Assembly (NCBI GenBank): GCA_002898995.1
Contig: BEIM01000028.1
Location: 1-15,132 of the forward strand
DNA length: 15,132 nucleotides
Direction of reading: 5' to 3'
Source of the DNA: a bacterium HR36
GTDB lineage: Bacteria; Planctomycetota; Planctomycetia; Gemmatales; HRBIN36
Positions 13,200 to 15,132 of the stretch are shown here, piece by piece (the first letter of the stretch is position 1; each line of letters opens with the position of its first letter). Under the pieces are notes generated by a model. That model was not told where the DNA came from, searched no databases, and saw nothing but the letters and a program-made list of their open reading frames with translations. A program made the position numbers and the translations under genes.

Positions 13200-14216
13200 A
13201 TGCCCCATCGAATGCTTCGCCAACTCAAAGACGGAGACAGCGTCGAGGACGTCTATCTGGCTGGAAACAAAGCGCTACGCATCAATCGTCAGGGAAACCC
13301 ATATTTACAGGTCGAATTGCGCGATCGCAGCGGCAGCATGGTGGCGCGGTTGTGGAACGCCACCGAACAACATTTTCACGCCTTCCGTGAAGGCGAATGT
13401 GTCTTCGTCCGTGGGCGGGCACAACTGTTTCAAGGGAACATCCAGCTGATCCTGACGGAAATTCGCCCCGCGACCACGGAGACCTGGGATCCCAATGATT
13501 TTCTCCCCCAATCCGAAGTGGATGTCAGCGTTTTGTGGAATCGGTTGCGGCAGCTGGTGCAAGTCAAAGACCCCTGCCTGCGTGCCTTGCTCAACCTGTT
13601 TCTACAGGATGAAGTGCTTATGCAAGGATTTGTTCGCGCTCCCGCAGGCACACGCGTTCACCATGCGTATCTGGGTGGTTTGCTGGAGCATGTCGTCCAC
13701 ATGTTGGAAATCGCCGAACGCATCTTCGGGGATGGCCGTTCTATCTACCCCGACGTTGACCGCGACCTGGTGGTTGCTGGTATCTTCCTGCACGATATTG
13801 GCAAGGTTCGGGAACTGGCTTACGCGACGCATTTCGCTTACTCCGACGAAGGCCAGCTAGTCGGCCATGTTGTTATCGGTGTGGAAATGCTTCAGGAAAA
13901 AGTGCGGCAGGTGGAGACGTTATTGGGCGAACCCTTCCCGCAGGAATTGCTGCTACGTCTCAAGCACATCATTGTTAGCCACCACGGCGACCCCGAATCG
14001 GGCAGCCCCTGCATGCCCATGACCCCCGAAGCGATGGCTGTTCACCTCATCGATCATCTCGATTCCCGATTACACATGATTCTCCGCGAACTTCGCGAAG
14101 ACCGTTTTCCCGACCGCCCCTGGACGGATTACCACCCGCATTTAGAAAGGCGGCTATTCCGCGGCCAAACTAACCATTCCTCCGCCAATCAGCAGACCTC
14201 GTCCCCCAACGGCTGA
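13200..14216 (+). CDS. OB-fold and HD-domain protein, YhaM-type 3'-5' exoribonuclease family
   Basis: A 338-residue protein with the two-domain layout of YhaM: an OB-type nucleic-acid-binding domain at about 12-90 (ending GRAQLFQGNIQLILTEIRP), then an HD hydrolase domain at about 145-300. Metal-binding candidates are His155, His164 (LLEHVVHM), the His198-Asp199 pair (FLHDIGK), His223 (GHVVIG), His261/His262 (IIVSHHGD) and Asp286 (LIDHLDS). YhaM trims RNA and single-stranded DNA from the 3' end; this activity is inferred from the family. A GGAGA eight bases before the start supports ATG 13200. It diverges from folP across 181 bases. A TACAAT at 13143-13148 could be a -10 element, but I see no good -35 partner. 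The last 20 residues are polar and likely disordered. Confidence 0.88.
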   Translation: MPHRMLRQLKDGDSVEDVYLAGNKALRINRQGNPYLQVELRDRSGSMVARLWNATEQHFHAFREGECVFVRGRAQLFQGNIQLILTEIRPATTETWDPNDFLPQSEVDVSVLWNRLRQLVQVKDPCLRALLNLFLQDEVLMQGFVRAPAGTRVHHAYLGGLLEHVVHMLEIAERIFGDGRSIYPDVDRDLVVAGIFLHDIGKVRELAYATHFAYSDEGQLVGHVVIGVEMLQEKVRQVETLLGEPFPQELLLRLKHIIVSHHGDPESGSPCMPMTPEAMAVHLIDHLDSRLHMILRELREDRFPDRPWTDYHPHLERRLFRGQTNHSSANQQTSSPNG

Positions 14217-14359
14217 CAATTTGCTGCCGCGCCATTCTCGTCTTCATGCCGCTGAATGTTTTTCTTCAGGGCTGAGTTGACGCATCCTGTGCAGCCGGCA
14301 GGATCAGAGATACGCTGGCCCCCGGCACACCTTGTTCCAGAATCGGCCCAAGCAGATTC

Positions 14360-14992
14360 TTAGTGCCAGCAACGCCGGCCACCAATGTAGTAGTACCCGA
14401 AGCTGAAACGCGCGGGCGGAGGCACTGGTTCTACCACATAGATCGGGCCAGGGTCATAAATTACAGCAGGCCTTTCGTAAATCACGGTGGTCGGCGTCAC
14501 CACCGTGGTTGCCGGCCGCGGGGTCATCCGCACCATCTCCTGAATGACCCGGTCCGAAACGCCCTGGTTTTTCAAGTAGATAATTTGCTCCGAACTCAGA
14601 CGCGCCGGTAAACCTACAGCGCGCACGTGGGCCAGGATTGTCTCATCCGCTACTCCACTGCGGGTCATTTCCACCACATCGCGGAGCAGGTTCTGCTGTG
14701 CGGTGATCTGTTGGGCAGTCAGCTGACTTTGCCAGCGCGCCTCGGCAGCAGCAATACGAGCTTCGGTGCGGCGCTCTTGTTCATCCATACTGGAACCCAC
14801 TGCAGCGCCGGTTACCGAGCCCAGTGCCGCTCCGACCAACGCGCCGCCTTCGGGATGGCCAGTCGCCGAACCCACCGCTAGTCCTGCCATGCTGCCGAGC
14901 AACCCCCCTACCGCTGCCCCAGTCCCTGTGTTCGTGGCACATCCACTCCCTGCCAGCACTACGACGAGCAGCGCCTGTCCTAGCCTCCGCAT
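14360..14992 (-). CDS. Glycine-zipper lipoprotein
   Basis: A 210-residue envelope protein. MRRLGQALLVVVLAGSGC is a lipoprotein-type signal peptide with Cys18 as the likely lipid site (Gly at -3 is atypical). Residues 27-69 form a glycine zipper in two related halves, AVGGLLGSMAGLAVGSATG and ALVGAALGSVTGAAVGSS, which could insert into or associate with the membrane. A charged helix follows (70-106). Then come two helical repeats of the sort MTRSGVADETILAHVRAVG and LKNQGVSDRVIQEMVRM, and a Thr/Pro/Val/Tyr-rich tail ending in FSFGYYYIGGRRCWH. The function is not known; such proteins are thought to have envelope roles. GAGGAT about seven bases upstream supports ATG 14992. Its 3' end faces the HD-domain gene across 143 bases in which I see only a weak, imperfect hairpin. 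Confidence 0.85.
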   Translation of the reverse strand: MRRLGQALLVVVLAGSGCATNTGTGAAVGGLLGSMAGLAVGSATGHPEGGALVGAALGSVTGAAVGSSMDEQERRTEARIAAAEARWQSQLTAQQITAQQNLLRDVVEMTRSGVADETILAHVRAVGLPARLSSEQIIYLKNQGVSDRVIQEMVRMTPRPATTVVTPTTVIYERPAVIYDPGPIYVVEPVPPPARFSFGYYYIGGRRCWH

Positions 14993-15074
14993 GGCTTAAT
15001 CCTCATCCAAGATTGTTGCTTTTCCGGCCACGGTGGCGGCCACCTGCCTCTCACCCAGCCGGATGCAACCCTCC

Positions 15075-15104
15075 CCTATACCAAATAATCGGCACCAGCC
15101 TCAA
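15075..15104 (-). promoter_or_regulatory. Possible promoter of the glycine-zipper lipoprotein gene
   Basis: On the minus strand, TTGAGG (15104-15099), 18 bases, then TATAGG (15080-15075) resemble a housekeeping promoter, giving a leader of about 75 bases. Within the spacer lies GCCGATTA (15093-15086), seven of eight to the sigma-28 -10 consensus, though the nearest CAAA is two bases too far upstream. Both readings are weak. Confidence 0.25.
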
Positions 15105-15132
15105 GATCGCTTTGTCCGATTCGCCCGTGCTG

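Noticed and set aside
14217..14359. Hairpin CTGAA...TTCAG as a terminator between convergent genes
   Set aside because: Only five base pairs with a T-rich loop and no T-run after the stem; too weak to call.
1..15132. CRISPR arrays, tRNA or rRNA genes, insertion sequences, phage or toxin-antitoxin genes
   Set aside because: I looked for direct repeats with regular spacing, tRNA-like cloverleaf motifs, transposase or integrase motifs and found none.

Overview
The window is a GC-rich bacterial chromosomal segment whose best-recognised content is a minus-strand flagellar export cluster, followed by a folate/cyclic-di-AMP operon. Planctomycetota (possibly a Pirellulales-type or thermophilic member) is my best guess. 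It rests on the style of the predicted proteins, the many weak or absent Shine-Dalgarno sites and the gene neighbours, so it is an inference and not a firm call. I found no rRNA, tRNA, CRISPR array, IS element, phage gene or attachment site.

Layout from left to right. Positions 1-704 hold the N-terminal part of a tryptophan-rich polytopic membrane protein (minus strand, cut by the window edge). Positions 705-1187 are about 480 bases with no convincing gene. From 9026 down to 1188, on the minus strand, lies one long array: fliO-fliP-fliQ-fliR-flhB-flhA, then a 60-residue two-helix membrane ORF, then a FliA/WhiG-type flagellar sigma factor, then three small unrecognised genes. Those three are a 69-residue disordered protein, an 88-residue protein with a C-terminal Cys-X-Cys-Gly motif, and a coiled-coil lipoprotein. 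Most junctions overlap or are very tight, which suggests translational coupling. FliO/P/Q/R, FlhB and FlhA together make the type III export gate at the flagellar base. The sigma factor would direct late flagellar transcription.

Divergent from fliO is a monocistronic Fe(II)/2-oxoglutarate dioxygenase of the PhyH family (9197-10015, plus strand). It faces, tail to tail, the minus-strand operon folP-dacA(cdaA)-ybbR(cdaR), running from 13018 down to 10189, which makes dihydropteroate and cyclic di-AMP. Divergent from folP is an OB-fold + HD-domain protein of the YhaM type (13200-14216, plus strand). Last is a glycine-zipper lipoprotein (14360-14992, minus strand).

The most interesting signals are: (i) sequences resembling sigma-28 promoters directly upstream of fliO and between flhA and the sigma factor gene; (ii) an inverted repeat overlapping the first of these; (iii) the cluster of unrecognised small genes around the sigma factor, one carrying a nine-base perfect Shine-Dalgarno site built into the last codons of the sigma gene, in a place where flhF/flhG or an anti-sigma factor would often be found; and (iv) an 18-base perfect palindrome between phyH and ybbR. 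All promoter and operator calls are by-eye matches and need testing.
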